From assembly GCF_004768545.1 (NCBI RefSeq), contig NZ_CP038635.1, positions 3,621,501 to 3,685,500 of the forward strand: DNA of 64,000 nucleotides, read 5' to 3'. The notes below the pieces were generated by a model. That model did not search any database. It saw only the letters and a program-made list of their open reading frames with translations, and was not told where the DNA came from. Shown here one piece after another: positions 27,577 to 37,479 of this stretch. Position 1 is the first letter of the stretch; each line of letters opens with the position of its first letter. The stretch is from Cupriavidus oxalaticus (lineage in GTDB: Bacteria; Pseudomonadota; Gammaproteobacteria; Burkholderiales; Burkholderiaceae). A program made the translations under genes and the position numbers.

Positions 27577-27624
27577 CTTTGTCTGCACCCGGGCCAGGGC
27601 CCGGATGCGTATTTTACCGTGTGC

Positions 27625-27819
27625 TCAGCAGCACTTGCCCTGCCCGCCGCCGTAGCGCGCTTCCTGGCGCTCGCGGAAGAACTCTTCGTAGCTCATCGGC
27701 GCGCGGTCCGGATGCGTGCTCTCCATGTGCGCCACATAGGTCTGGTAGTCGGGCAAGCCGACCATCAGCCGCAGCGACTGCCCGAGATAACGCCCCATCG
27801 TTCCCAGTTGTTCCAGCAT
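27625..27819 (-). CDS. ybdD: YbdD/YjiX family small protein
   Basis: 64 residues. The pattern YLGQSLRLMVGLPDYQTYVAHMESTHPDRAPMS, given here only to show spacing of its GxPDYxxYxxHxxxxHP core, is that of the YbdD/YjiX family, and the protein ends KCC. It lies 25 bp after cstA; the pairing of this family with CstA-type transporters is well known in enterobacteria (cstA-ybdD, btsT-yjiX). It probably assists the transporter; mechanism unknown. Confidence 0.9.
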   Translation of the reverse strand: MLEQLGTMGRYLGQSLRLMVGLPDYQTYVAHMESTHPDRAPMSYEEFFRERQEARYGGGQGKCC

Positions 27820-27844
27820 GGCGGACTCCTTGTCGAGGTCAGGG

Positions 27845-29917
27845 TCAGGACTGGGCCGAAGCCGCGCCTGGCAGCGGCTCGAACGGCGTTTCCTTGTCGG
27901 TCGGGCGGTTCACCGCGCGGGCCTGCAGCGCGGTCTTGAAGCCATAGAACACGATCGACAGCACCACCACCATGAACAGCGCGCACAGGCCGGCGTCCAG
28001 GTAGTCGTTGAAGACGATGCGGTGCATCTGCTCCATCGACTTGGCCGGGGCCAGCACCTTGCCTTCGGCAATGGCGGCGCTGAACTTGGCGGCGTGGGTC
28101 AGGAAACTGACCTTCGGGTCGGCGTGGAACAGCTTCTGCCAGCCGGCAGTCAGCGTGCAGATCAGCAGCCAGACGGTCGGCACCAGCGTGACCCAGGCGT
28201 ACTGGCCGCGCTTCATCTTGACCAGCACGCAGGTACCCAGCACCAGCGCCACCGCGGCCAGCATCTGGTTGGAGATGCCGAACAGCGGCCACAGGGTGTT
28301 GATGCCGCCCAGCGGATCGACCACGCCCTGGTACAGGAAGTAGCCCCAGGCCGCCACGCACAGCCCGGTGGCGATCAGGTTGGCGGGCAGCGAGTCGGTC
28401 TTGCGCATCGACGGGATAAAGCTGCCCAGCAGGTCCTGCAGCATGAAGCGGCCGGCACGGGTGCCCGCGTCGACGGCGGTCAGGATGAACAGTGCCTCGA
28501 ACAGGATCGCGAAGTGGTACCAGAACGCCATCATGGCCTGGCCGCCCACCACCTGGTGCAGGATGTGCGCGATGCCCACGGCCAGCGTCGGCGCGCCGCC
28601 GGCGCGCGAGATGATGGTGTTCTCGCCGACGTCCTTGGCGGTCTGCACCAGCACGTCAGGCGTGATCACGAAGCCCCAGGTCGAGACCGCCTGCGCCACC
28701 GCTTCCGGCGTGGTGCCGATCACGGCCGCGGGGCTGTTCATGGCGAAGTACACGCCCGGCTCGATCACCGCGGCGGCCACCAGCGCCATGATGGCGACGA
28801 AGGACTCGGCCAGCATCGCGCCGTAGCCGATGAAGCGCGCGTGGGTCTCGTTCTCCAGCAGCTTGGGCGTGGTGCCCGACGAGATCAGCGCATGGAAGCC
28901 CGACACCGCGCCGCAGGCGATGGTGATGAACAGGAACGGGAACAGGTTGCCCGACCACACCGGGCCGCCGCCCTCGGCGAACTGCGTGAAGGCCGGCATC
29001 TTCAGCTCCGGCGCCACGATCACGATGCCCACCGCCAGCGCGATGATGGTGCCGATCTTCAGGAAGGTCGACAGGTAGTCGCGCGGGGCCAGCAGCAGCC
29101 ACACCGGCAGCACGGCGGCGATGAAGCCGTAAATGATCAGCATCCAGGTCAGCGCCTTGCCGTCGTAGGTGAACAGCGGGGCCAGCGTCGCGCTTTCATG
29201 CACGTACTGGCCGCCGATGATCGCCATCATCAGCAGCACGAAGCCGATCACGGATACTTCGCCGATGCGGCCCGGACGGATGTAGCGGGTGTAGATGCCC
29301 ATGAAGATGGCGATGGGGATGGTCACCGCCACGGTGAAGGTGCCCCACGGCGAATCGGCCAGCGCCTTCACCACGATCAGCGCCAGCACCGCCAGGATGA
29401 TGATCATGATCATGAAGCAGCCGAACAGCGCGATCAGGCCCGGCACCGTGCCCATTTCGGACTTGACCAGGTCGCCCAGCGAGCGGCCGTCGCGGCGCGT
29501 GGAGATGAACAGCACCATGAAGTCCTGCACCGCGCCGGCGAATACCACGCCGGCCAGCAGCCACAGCATGCCGGGCATGTAGCCCATCTGCGCGGCCAGC
29601 ACCGGGCCGACCAGCGGGCCGGCCCCGGCGATCGCGGCGAAGTGGTGGCCGAACAGAACCGCCTTGTTGGTCGGCACGTAGTCCAGGCCGTCGTTATGGC
29701 GCCAGGCCGGCGTCATGCGTTTCGGGTCGAGCTGCATCACCTTGTCGGCGATAAAGCGGCTGTAGTAGCGGTAGGCGATCAGGTATATGCAGAGCGCGGC
29801 GACCACGATCCACAGTGCGCTGACGGCCTCGCCGCGCGCCAGCGCGACGGTGCCGAAGGCAAACGCGCCGAGCACGGCGACGGCCAGCCACACCAGGTGT
29901 TCTCCGATGCGATTCAT
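27845..29917 (-). CDS. cstA: CstA-family carbon starvation / pyruvate transporter
   Basis: 690 residues from ATG 29917, preceded by GAGGAGA. It has about 16-18 membrane helices and the family core ([28 protein letters not shown] near residue 95, shown for placement; later GCGAVSGFH). CstA and its paralogue BtsT import pyruvate and perhaps peptides with protons when better carbon is scarce. It is divergent from a Cache sensor kinase/NarL-type regulator pair that is probably its controller. Confidence 0.94.
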   Translation of the reverse strand: MNRIGEHLVWLAVAVLGAFAFGTVALARGEAVSALWIVVAALCIYLIAYRYYSRFIADKVMQLDPKRMTPAWRHNDGLDYVPTNKAVLFGHHFAAIAGAGPLVGPVLAAQMGYMPGMLWLLAGVVFAGAVQDFMVLFISTRRDGRSLGDLVKSEMGTVPGLIALFGCFMIMIIILAVLALIVVKALADSPWGTFTVAVTIPIAIFMGIYTRYIRPGRIGEVSVIGFVLLMMAIIGGQYVHESATLAPLFTYDGKALTWMLIIYGFIAAVLPVWLLLAPRDYLSTFLKIGTIIALAVGIVIVAPELKMPAFTQFAEGGGPVWSGNLFPFLFITIACGAVSGFHALISSGTTPKLLENETHARFIGYGAMLAESFVAIMALVAAAVIEPGVYFAMNSPAAVIGTTPEAVAQAVSTWGFVITPDVLVQTAKDVGENTIISRAGGAPTLAVGIAHILHQVVGGQAMMAFWYHFAILFEALFILTAVDAGTRAGRFMLQDLLGSFIPSMRKTDSLPANLIATGLCVAAWGYFLYQGVVDPLGGINTLWPLFGISNQMLAAVALVLGTCVLVKMKRGQYAWVTLVPTVWLLICTLTAGWQKLFHADPKVSFLTHAAKFSAAIAEGKVLAPAKSMEQMHRIVFNDYLDAGLCALFMVVVLSIVFYGFKTALQARAVNRPTDKETPFEPLPGAASAQS

Positions 29918-30308
29918 AGTGAAGGTCTCCTCAGACCGGGATTTGGAAAGCCTGCGGCGGCGAAGGACTGGTAACTGGCAACGGGCTGGGTTGGCGGCGG
30001 GCGCGCCTGGGCGGGCAGCTGGGCAATCCGGCGGTGAAGGTGTCTCCTGGGATCTGGCTGCTGCTCGCCCGGTTCGTGTCGTTTCCGGATCTCGTCTTGC
30101 AGGCAGGCGGTGCACCATCCGGATAGGCCGGTGCACCAGCTGCGTGGATACGCGCGCCTTGTTGGGGCGGCCTGCGCATCCGGCGTGTAGTATTGACACC
30201 CGCCAAACCCCGCACAAGCGCGTAACTACGCAGCACTTCTGCGTAGTACTACGCAAATCGACGGTGGCATGCCGCCTGCGCGGCATCGGTGTTTACCCCC
30301 GGTCCTGT
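29918..30308. promoter_or_regulatory. Divergent control region of cstA and the sensor kinase gene
   Basis: 391 bp between divergent starts. It contains two GGTGCACC palindromes 21 bp apart (30109-30116, 30130-30137), a TTGACA at 30193-30198 without a good -10, and a nested palindrome cluster at 30226-30256. The regulator encoded next door is the obvious candidate to bind here. Confidence 0.6.
30226..30257. promoter_or_regulatory. Palindromic operator cluster (TACGCA half-sites)
   Basis: CTACGCAG / CTGCGTAG form an inverted repeat with a five-base spacer (30226-30246). They overlap a perfect 16-bp palindrome TGCGTAGTACTACGCA (30240-30255). Three TACGCA half-sites in 32 bp suggest binding of a dimeric regulator, most simply the NarL-type regulator at 31724-32398. 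Confidence 0.65.
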
Positions 30309-31727
30309 ATGAAACTCCGCCAGAAGATCCTGTTGCTCGCGGTGGCGCCCCTTGCGGTGGCCATGCTGGGCATCGCGCTTGCCGTGCGCTACCAGGCGAC
30401 CCAGCTCGCGCAGCATGAGCGCGCGCTGGTCGAAGCCGCTTACCTGCAAAGCAAGGAAATGGAGCTGCGCCACTACGTAGAACTGGCGCAGAGCGCGATC
30501 GCGCCGATGGTGCGGTCGGGCCGCACTGATCTGGCCACGCGCCAGGCGGCAATGGAGGCGCTGGCCCGGCTCGACTACGGGCCGGACGGCTATTTCTTCC
30601 TGTACGACCTGCAGGGCCGCAACCTGATGCACCCGCGCCAACCCGAGCTGGTCGGCCAGGACTTGTGGACCATGCGCGACCCGCAGGGATCGCTCACCAT
30701 CCAGCAGCTGATCGCGGCGGCCAGGGGCGGAGGCGGCGCGGTGCGGTACCTGTGGAAAAAGCCGTCATCGCAGCAACTGGTACCCAAGCTCGGCTACGTG
30801 GTGTCGGTGCCCGAATGGGGCTGGATGCTCGGCACCGGCATCTACCTGGACGACGTGGAAAGCACGCTGCGCCAGCTCGATGCCCGTGCCGAGACCGATA
30901 TCCGGGAGACCATGGCCTGGATCGGCGTGATCGCCGCGATCAGCATCCTGCTGGTAGCGGCCAGCGGCCTCGCGCTCAATGTCAGCGAGCATCGCGAGGC
31001 CGATGCCAAGCTGCGCCAGCTTGCGCAGCGGGTGGTGCAGTCGCAGGAGGAGGAGCGGGCACGGCTGTCGCGCGAACTGCACGACGGCATCAGCCAGTTG
31101 CTGGTGTCGGTCAAGCTGGTGCTGGAAACCGCTACCAACCGGCTGCGGCTGGCTCCGACCGAAGGCGCCGCGGTGGCGCCGGTGCTGGGCATGGCGCTGA
31201 ACCGGCTCGACACGGTTTTCAATGAAGTGCGGCGGGTGGCGCGCAATTTGCGGCCGGCATTGCTGGACGACCTCGGTCTCTTTGCCGCGCTCCAGCACCT
31301 GGCGCGCGAGATGCAGGGCGGCAGCCGGCTGCAGATCTCGGTGATTCAGTCAGGTACCCCGCGCGAGTTGCCCGACGAGCAGGCCACCGCGCTGTTCCGC
31401 ATCGCCCAGGAGGCGCTGACCAACGTGGAACGCCACGCAAACGCCCGGCACGTCAGCGTGTCGCTGGCATTCGACGCCGACGCCACCCGGCTCACGGTGC
31501 GCGACGACGGCGCCGGTTTCGACGTGCCGAGCATGCAGCGCGATCCCCGGCGCGGCATCGGCCTGCGCAACCTGGGCGAGCGCATCGCCGCGTTGTGCGG
31601 GCAGTTCGATATTGTTTCCGGCACCGGCGGCACCGAGCTGGTGGCGTCGCTGCCCCTGGCGAAGCCTGCGCCAAAGCCCGCAGCCGTTTCGCATGATCCT
31701 GTTTCCGCCGGACCTTCGCAGTCATGA
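30309..31727 (+). CDS. Cache-domain sensor histidine kinase (NarX/DegS-type core)
   Basis: 472 residues. The first helix is at about 7-27, followed by a periplasmic single Cache domain (about 35-195, with ARLDYGPDGYFFLYD and GWMLGTGIYLDDV), a second helix at about 200-220, a HisKA_3 dimerisation domain with phospho-His in RLSRELHDGISQ, and HATPase_c (EALTNVERHA, DDGAGFD, GIGLRNLGERI). Cache domains with this motif bind small carboxylates in other systems, which fits control of a pyruvate-type transporter. The ATGA overlap with the regulator gene shows an operon. Confidence 0.92.
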   Translation: MKLRQKILLLAVAPLAVAMLGIALAVRYQATQLAQHERALVEAAYLQSKEMELRHYVELAQSAIAPMVRSGRTDLATRQAAMEALARLDYGPDGYFFLYDLQGRNLMHPRQPELVGQDLWTMRDPQGSLTIQQLIAAARGGGGAVRYLWKKPSSQQLVPKLGYVVSVPEWGWMLGTGIYLDDVESTLRQLDARAETDIRETMAWIGVIAAISILLVAASGLALNVSEHREADAKLRQLAQRVVQSQEEERARLSRELHDGISQLLVSVKLVLETATNRLRLAPTEGAAVAPVLGMALNRLDTVFNEVRRVARNLRPALLDDLGLFAALQHLAREMQGGSRLQISVIQSGTPRELPDEQATALFRIAQEALTNVERHANARHVSVSLAFDADATRLTVRDDGAGFDVPSMQRDPRRGIGLRNLGERIAALCGQFDIVSGTGGTELVASLPLAKPAPKPAAVSHDPVSAGPSQS

Positions 31728-32398
31728 CACGTTCCCCTGAATCGAGCCACACCGGCGCACCGGCGCGCGTATTGCTGATCGACGATCACGCGCTGGTGCG
31801 CGACGGCATGCGCATGCACCTGGCGCTGCAGCCGGGGCTGCGCGTGGTCGGCGAGGCCGATGGCGGCGAGGCGGCGCTCGCGTGGCTGGACCGTGCCGGC
31901 GAGGCCGACCTGCCGGACCTGGTGATCACCGATATCGGCATGCGCGGCATGGGCGGCATTGCGCTGGCGGCCGCGCTCCATGACCGGTATCCGGAGCTGG
32001 CGGTACTGATCGTGTCGATGCACGACAACCTGGAGTATGTGCGGCAGGCAGTGCGGGCGGGGGCGCGGGGCTATGTGCTGAAGGATGCGCCGGCCGATGA
32101 GCTGATGGCGGCGATCCAGTCGGTGCTGGCGGGGCGGGTGTTCTACAGTGCCCGCATCGCGCGCGGCATGGCCGAGCAGAGCCCGGGACCGCTGGATGCG
32201 CTGACCCGGCGCGAGCGCGACATCCTGGGCTGCATCGGGCGCGGGATGGCCAACAAGGAGATTGCGGCGCAACTGGGCGTATCGGTGCGGACGGTCGAAA
32301 CACACCGGCTCAACCTGAAACGCAAGCTGGGGATCGAAGGGCGCTCGGGGTTGGTGAAGTATGCGGTGGAGACGCTGGGGGATAGCGAGGGGGGCTGA
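31724..32398 (+). CDS. NarL/FixJ-type response regulator
   Basis: 224 residues. A receiver domain (about 15-130) has LLIDDH, phospho-acceptor Asp in LVITDIGM (about 66) and Lys in YVLKDA. A LuxR-type helix-turn-helix follows (about 158-215, LTRRERDILGCIGRGMANKEIAAQLGVS). It overlaps the kinase gene by four bases. It is the probable ligand of the palindromes in the cstA promoter region. Confidence 0.94.
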   Translation: MTRSPESSHTGAPARVLLIDDHALVRDGMRMHLALQPGLRVVGEADGGEAALAWLDRAGEADLPDLVITDIGMRGMGGIALAAALHDRYPELAVLIVSMHDNLEYVRQAVRAGARGYVLKDAPADELMAAIQSVLAGRVFYSARIARGMAEQSPGPLDALTRRERDILGCIGRGMANKEIAAQLGVSVRTVETHRLNLKRKLGIEGRSGLVKYAVETLGDSEGG

Positions 32399-32471
32399 CA
32401 GGCCCCCAGGACGCCGAAAAGGAGTGCGGTTCTGGGTGCTCCCAGGCCGCCCGAACTCGCCTTGGCAAGGT

Positions 32472-32523
32472 GTTCTCCCTCTCCCCTCACGGACCTCACG
32501 GGGAGAGGGGAGCAAACCGGCAG
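32472..32523. repeat. Dispersed 3'-end palindrome, copy 1
   Basis: Inverted CTCCCTCTCCCC / GGGGAGAGGGGAG with a 13-base centre lies between the convergent regulator and pckG genes. A 23-base segment at 32501-32523 is identical to the complement of 62466-62488. It starts four bases after the pckG stop codon on the minus strand. Confidence 0.8.
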
Positions 32524-32527
32524 CGGC

Positions 32528-34384
32528 TTAGCCCTCCAGCCGCTTGCCCAGCGCCGCGCGCGTTTCCGCCAGCGCCTGCGGCAGGCGATGATTCAGCTGC
32601 GTGAACAGCGCATCATGCAGCGCCAGTTCCTCCCGCCAGGCATCGCGATCAATCGAGGTCACCTGCGCAAATTGCGCCGGGGAGAACTCCACCCCATTCC
32701 AGTTCAGATCCTCATATCGCGGCGTCGTGCCAAACATGTGTTCGGCGCCCTGCCCCTTGCCTTCCACGCGATCGATCATCCACGACAGCACGCGCATGTT
32801 GTCGCCGAAGCCCGGCCACACGAAGTTGCCGTCGGCGTCCTTGCGGAACCAGTTGACGCAGTAGATCTTCGGCAGCTTCGCGCCCGCGACTTCCAGCTTC
32901 TGGCCCAGTGCCAGCCAGTGGCCGAAGTAGTCGCTCATGTTGTAGCCGCAGAACGGCAGCATGGCGAACGGGTCGCGGCGCACCACGCCTTGCTGGCCAG
33001 CGGCCGCGGCGGTGGTTTCCGAACCCATGGTGGCGGCCATGTACACGCCTTCGGTCCAGTTGCGGGCCTCGGTCACCAGCGGCACGGTGGTCGAGCGGCG
33101 GCCGCCGAAGATGAACGCATCAATGGGTACGCCGGCCGGGTTGTCCCAGCTCTCGTCGATCGACGGGCACTGCGACGCCGGCGCGGTGAAGCGCGAGTTC
33201 GGGTGGGCAGCCTTGGCGCCGGTCTCCCTGGCGATTTCCGGGGTCCAGTCCTTGCCCTGCCAGTCGATCAGGTGAGCCGGCGCTTCTTTGGTCATGCCTT
33301 CCCACCACACGTCGCCGTCGTCGGTCAGCGCCACGTTGGTGAAGATGACGTTCTCCTTCAGCGTCGCCATCGCGTTGTAGTTGGTCTTCTCGCTGGTGCC
33401 CGGGGCCACGCCGAAGAAGCCGGCTTCCGGGTTGATCGCGTACAGGCGGCCATCCTGGCCCGGCTTGATCCAGGCGATGTCGTCGCCGATGGTGGTGACC
33501 TTCCAGCCCTCGAAGCCCTTGGGCGGAATCAGCATGGCGAAGTTGGTCTTGCCGCAGGCCGACGGGAACGCCGCGGCCACGTGGTACTTCTTGCCCTCGG
33601 GCGAGGTTACGCCCAGGATCAGCATGTGCTCGGCGAGCCAGCCTTCATCGCGGCCCATGGTCGACGCAATGCGCAGCGCAAAACACTTTTTGCCCAGCAG
33701 CGCGTTGCCGCCGTAGCCCGAGCCGAACGACCAGATCTCGCGCGTTTCCGGGAAATGGACGATGTACTTGGTCGGGTTGCACGGCCACGGCACGTCCTTC
33801 TCGCCGGCGGCGAGCGGCTTGCCGACGGTGTGCACGCACGGCACGAACTCGCCGTCGGTGCCCAGCACGTCATACACGGCCCGGCCCATGCGCGTCATGA
33901 TGCGCATATTGACCGCCACATACGGCGAATCGGACAGTTCCACGCCGATATGGGCGATCGGCGAGCCCAGCGGGCCCATCGAGAACGGCACCACGTACAG
34001 CGTGCGGCCGCGCATGCAGCCTTCGAACAGGCCATTCAGCGTCTGGCGCATCTCGGCCGGGGCGGTCCAGTTGTTGGTGGGGCCGGCGTCTTCCTGCCGT
34101 TCCGAGCAGATAAAGGTGCGGTCTTCAACGCGGGCCACGTCCGACGGATCCGACAGCGCCAGGAACGAGTTCTTGCGCTTGGCCGGGTTCAGCCGCTTCA
34201 TGGTGCCGGCGGCGACCATCTGCTCGCACAGGCGGTCATATTCTTCCTGCGAGCCGTCGCACCAGTAGATATTGTCGGGCTTGGTCAGCGCGGCGATTCC
34301 GGCGACCCAGGCAACCAGCTTGGGGTGCTTGACCCAGGCCGGGGCATTCACTGGCGCCGTGCCTTGCATCGAGGGGTGGTTCAT
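32528..34384 (-). CDS. pckG: Phosphoenolpyruvate carboxykinase (GTP)
   Basis: 618 residues from ATG 34384, which has a GGAG site. It is of the GTP-dependent family: the kinase-1a P-loop is in [13 protein letters not shown] (about 275-287, with the active-site Cys), the kinase-2 region in TTIGDDIAW, and the PEP/Mn site residues in the early SMGPLGSP segment and FGSGYGGN. It converts oxaloacetate and GTP to PEP, CO2 and GDP for gluconeogenesis from organic acids, fitting a genome rich in carboxylate uptake. The length is normal. Confidence 0.96.
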   Translation of the reverse strand: MNHPSMQGTAPVNAPAWVKHPKLVAWVAGIAALTKPDNIYWCDGSQEEYDRLCEQMVAAGTMKRLNPAKRKNSFLALSDPSDVARVEDRTFICSERQEDAGPTNNWTAPAEMRQTLNGLFEGCMRGRTLYVVPFSMGPLGSPIAHIGVELSDSPYVAVNMRIMTRMGRAVYDVLGTDGEFVPCVHTVGKPLAAGEKDVPWPCNPTKYIVHFPETREIWSFGSGYGGNALLGKKCFALRIASTMGRDEGWLAEHMLILGVTSPEGKKYHVAAAFPSACGKTNFAMLIPPKGFEGWKVTTIGDDIAWIKPGQDGRLYAINPEAGFFGVAPGTSEKTNYNAMATLKENVIFTNVALTDDGDVWWEGMTKEAPAHLIDWQGKDWTPEIARETGAKAAHPNSRFTAPASQCPSIDESWDNPAGVPIDAFIFGGRRSTTVPLVTEARNWTEGVYMAATMGSETTAAAAGQQGVVRRDPFAMLPFCGYNMSDYFGHWLALGQKLEVAGAKLPKIYCVNWFRKDADGNFVWPGFGDNMRVLSWMIDRVEGKGQGAEHMFGTTPRYEDLNWNGVEFSPAQFAQVTSIDRDAWREELALHDALFTQLNHRLPQALAETRAALGKRLEG

Positions 34385-34906
34385 ACTGCAACTCCAGGTT
34401 TGTAAAGGGAAGGAAGGGAAGGAAACCTTGCAAAGCCTGGCCGGCGGGCGGTTGGTCCGTTGCTCGCGCGGGGGACGGAATCGCGGGATCGCGGCATGGG
34501 AGATGGCCCTGTCCCGATCGTCACATCCCGTTACAACTCCGCGGCGGCCCGTGTTGTGCAAAAGGTCGCGGCGGTCCCTGCGGCTGCGCTACAGTTGCGC
34601 TTCGCCCGCGCAGGGGTATCTGCGCGCGCCGGGCGGGCTTTGTCCGGCGGCAACCGCGTGTCGGGAGCAAGGCTCGACCGACAATCCGCGGCGGCACCGG
34701 AGCGGGCAAGGATACCACTGGCGCACCCCCCTGTTTTTTGCTGCGCAACAATTGACGCCGTTGTTTCGCAAGAGATGTTCCACCTCGCGGCGGGCCGGCA
34801 TGCTGGCGCCGACGCTGGGTTATCCACAATACTGTTGGGCGGCGCGCGGCTCGGTTGCCGCGCGCACCAACCGGCACAAGCGCCGGAAGACAAACCAGAG
34901 TTGCCG
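34385..34906. other. Divergent intergenic region, pckG / D-2-hydroxyacid dehydrogenase
   Basis: 522 bp. It contains an inverted repeat TGCGCAACAA / TTGTTTCGCA (34742-34751 and 34761-34770, one mismatch) around a TTGACG, and one perfect DnaA-box 9-mer TTATCCACA at 34820-34828. No supported gene is seen, although several frames stay open. Confidence 0.6.
34742..34770. promoter_or_regulatory. Candidate operator (inverted repeat)
   Basis: Ten-base arms TGCGCAACAA and TTGTTTCGCA are separated by nine bases that include TTGACG. It is placed between two divergent metabolic genes and could be a repressor site over a -35 element. Confidence 0.4.
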
Positions 34907-35932
34907 ATGAAGATTGCCGTACTCGACGATTACCAGGACGCCGTGCGCAAGCTGCCGTGCTTCAGCCTGCTGGAGGGACACGACGTCAAGGTGTTCAACA
35001 ACACCGTTAAGGGCGTGGGCCAGCTGGCAGCGCGCCTGTCGGACGTGGAAGCCGTGGTGCTGATCCGCGAACGCACCCGTATCACCCGGCAACTGCTGGA
35101 AAAACTGCCGAAACTGAAGCTGATCAGCCAGACCGGCAAGGTCGGCGCCGGTCCGGGCAGCCATATCGACCTGGATGCCGCCACCGACCGCGGCGTGGCG
35201 GTGCTGGAAGGCGTCGGCTCGCCGGTGGCGCCGGCCGAGCTGACCTGGGCGCTGATCATGGCCGCGCAGCGGCGCATTCCGCAGTACGTGGCCAGCCTCA
35301 AGCACGGCGCGTGGCAGCAATCGGGGCTGAAATCGACCACCATGCCGCCCAACTTCGGGCTGGGCCAGATGCTGCGCGGCCAGACCCTGGGCATCTGGGG
35401 CTACGGCAAGATCGGCCGCCTGCTGGCCGGCTATGGCAAGGCCTTCGGCATGCGGGTGATGGTGTGGGGCCGCGAGGCCTCGCTGGAGGCCGCGCGCGCC
35501 GACGGGCTGGACGTGGCCGCCTCCAAGGACCAGTTTTTTGCCGACAGCGACGTTTTGTCGCTGCACCTGCGGCTGAACGACGACACCCGCGGCATCGTCA
35601 AGCTGACCGACCTGACGCGGATGAAGCCCACCGCGCTGTTCGTCAACACCAGCCGCGCCGAGCTGCTGGAAGAGAACGCGCTGGTCACCGCGCTTAACCG
35701 CGGCCGCCCGGGCATGGCGGCGGTCGACGTGTTCGAATCCGAGCCGATCCTGCAGGGGCACGCGCTGCTGCGCATGGAGAACTGCATCTGCACGCCGCAC
35801 CTGGGCTATGTCGAGCGCGACAGCTATGAGCTGTACTTCCGCACGGCTTTCCAGAACATCCTGGACGTGCTGGGCGGCAATCACGGCTGCATCGTCAATC
35901 CCAAGGCGTTGACACCGGCGCTGTCGCGCTGA
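34907..35932 (+). CDS. D-2-hydroxyacid dehydrogenase family protein
   Basis: 341 residues. The NAD-binding domain has LGIWGYGKIGRLLAGYG (GxGxxG, about 163-179). Catalytic residues are visible: Arg in FVNTSRAELLEE, Glu in DVFESEP and His in CTPHLGYVERD. It reduces 2-keto acids or oxidises D-2-hydroxy acids; the family covers glyoxylate, phosphoglycerate and others, and substrate cannot be assigned. It is transcribed away from pckG. A palindromic repeat follows the gene. Confidence 0.9.
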   Translation: MKIAVLDDYQDAVRKLPCFSLLEGHDVKVFNNTVKGVGQLAARLSDVEAVVLIRERTRITRQLLEKLPKLKLISQTGKVGAGPGSHIDLDAATDRGVAVLEGVGSPVAPAELTWALIMAAQRRIPQYVASLKHGAWQQSGLKSTTMPPNFGLGQMLRGQTLGIWGYGKIGRLLAGYGKAFGMRVMVWGREASLEAARADGLDVAASKDQFFADSDVLSLHLRLNDDTRGIVKLTDLTRMKPTALFVNTSRAELLEENALVTALNRGRPGMAAVDVFESEPILQGHALLRMENCICTPHLGYVERDSYELYFRTAFQNILDVLGGNHGCIVNPKALTPALSR

Positions 35933-35994
35933 GGCGTTACGGTAGCTGCCGGGGCGGGTCGGCGCTGGCATTCCGCCTCGCGTCACTTCGTAGA

Positions 35995-36048
35995 GGCTCC
36001 CCCACCCCTCTCCCACTTCGCGGGAGCGAGCGCGGCAGAGGGGAGCCT
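35995..36048. repeat. Dispersed 3'-end palindrome, copy 2 (diverged)
   Basis: GGCTCCCC...CCTCTCCC and GGGAG...AGAGGGGAGCC form a long imperfect hairpin after the dehydrogenase gene. It shares the CTCCCC/CTCTCCC core with the copies at 32472 and 62466 but not their common flank. Confidence 0.6.
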
Positions 36049-36210
36049 GGTTCACATGGCGTGGGCTATGGCCAGGGCGGATTGCGCTGTCAACGCGAAT
36101 CCGCCAATCCCGCTACACTCGGGACTTCCCTAACCGCCGGCCGCAACGGCCATGGCGGCAGCCCCGACAACAACAAGCGCCCGCGCGCACCCCCTCTTCC
36201 CAAGGCCGGC

Positions 36211-37395
36211 ATGGATCCCAGGCTCGTGACGCTCTGCGTCGGCAATTTCGTCATCGGCACCGGCGCGATGATCGTGACCGGCATGTTGAACGATATTGCC
36301 GGGGATTTCGGGCTGGGCGCGGCCAGTGCCGGGCAGCTGATTTCAGTATTCGCGCTGGCCACCTGCGTGGGCGCGCCGCTGTTTGCCACGCTGGGTTCGC
36401 GCATCGACCGCCGCTTGCTGCTGGCGGGGTCGCTGCTGGTCTATGCGGTGATGCACCTGGCGGCCGCCTTTGCGCCCAGCTTCGCGGCGCTGATGGTGAT
36501 CCGCTTCCTGACGGCGATCGGCGCCGCCATCTACACACCGCAGACCGCGGCGACGCTGCCGCTGCTGGTCAATGCGCAGACGCGCGGCCGTGCCATCAGC
36601 TTTGTCTTCCTGGGCTGGAGCGTCGCCAGCGTGGTGGGCGTGCCACTGGGCACCTGGATCTCGACCACGCTGGGCTGGCGCGTCAGCATGGGCCTGGTGG
36701 GCGCACTGGCGCTGCTGGTGTCGGCGGCGGTCTGGCGGGCGCTGCCGCGCGGGCTGTACGTGGAGCCGGTGGGGCGCGAGGCCTGGGCCGCGGTGCTGCG
36801 CCACAAGCCGGTCATGCTGGTGGTGCTGACCACCATGGTGTCGTCGGCCGGCATGTTCACCATGTTTACCTATGTCGCGCCGCTGATGCGCGATGTCTAC
36901 GGCATCAGCGGCGGCGCGCTCAGCCTGATGTTCCTGGCCTATGGCGCCTGCGGCGTGTTCGGCAATGCGCTGGCGGCGTCGCGCATGGATCGCGTCACCC
37001 CGAGCCGGATCGTGCAGGTGGCCCTGCTGACCTCGGTGACCGCCATGGTGCTGTGGCCGCTGGCGGGCCTGGGCGGCGTGGCGCTGGTGCTGCTGTTCAT
37101 GCTGTGGGGGCTGGGCGGGTTTGCCACCAACAGCGCGCAGCAGGCGCGGCTGGTCTTGCTGGCGCCGGAGCGCGCCTCGGCCTCGATCTCGCTGAACTCT
37201 TCGTCGATCTACCTCGGGCAGGCTGCAGGCGCGATGGCCGGCGCCGGCATCTATACCCTGGCCGGGGTCGATTCGCTGCACTGGGGCGCCGCGGCGCTGA
37301 TGCTGGCGGCGCTGGCGGTGTCGCAGCGCGCCCGTTCGCTGGGCTGCCAGTGGCAGCGCCCGCAGGCTCCGCAGCAGGCTCCCAACGCCGGCTGA
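36211..37395 (+). CDS. MFS transporter (drug/arabinose exporter type)
   Basis: 394 residues from ATG 36211, before the first helix (TLCVGNFVIGTGAMIVTGML). There are twelve membrane helices. The motif GSRIDRRLLL after helix 2 and the helix-5 segment GWSVASVVGVPLGTWI are typical of DHA1-type exporters. The frame is open upstream but that part is Arg/Pro-rich and not membrane-like. The substrate is unknown. Confidence 0.88.
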   Translation: MDPRLVTLCVGNFVIGTGAMIVTGMLNDIAGDFGLGAASAGQLISVFALATCVGAPLFATLGSRIDRRLLLAGSLLVYAVMHLAAAFAPSFAALMVIRFLTAIGAAIYTPQTAATLPLLVNAQTRGRAISFVFLGWSVASVVGVPLGTWISTTLGWRVSMGLVGALALLVSAAVWRALPRGLYVEPVGREAWAAVLRHKPVMLVVLTTMVSSAGMFTMFTYVAPLMRDVYGISGGALSLMFLAYGACGVFGNALAASRMDRVTPSRIVQVALLTSVTAMVLWPLAGLGGVALVLLFMLWGLGGFATNSAQQARLVLLAPERASASISLNSSSIYLGQAAGAMAGAGIYTLAGVDSLHWGAAALMLAALAVSQRARSLGCQWQRPQAPQQAPNAG

Positions 37396-37479
37396 AACCA
37401 AGGCCCGGGGGCGTCCTGTCCCCGGGAGCGACCTGCCTCGCCGTGCACGCGGCGTCTTGTGAGGCACCGCACGAAGCAC

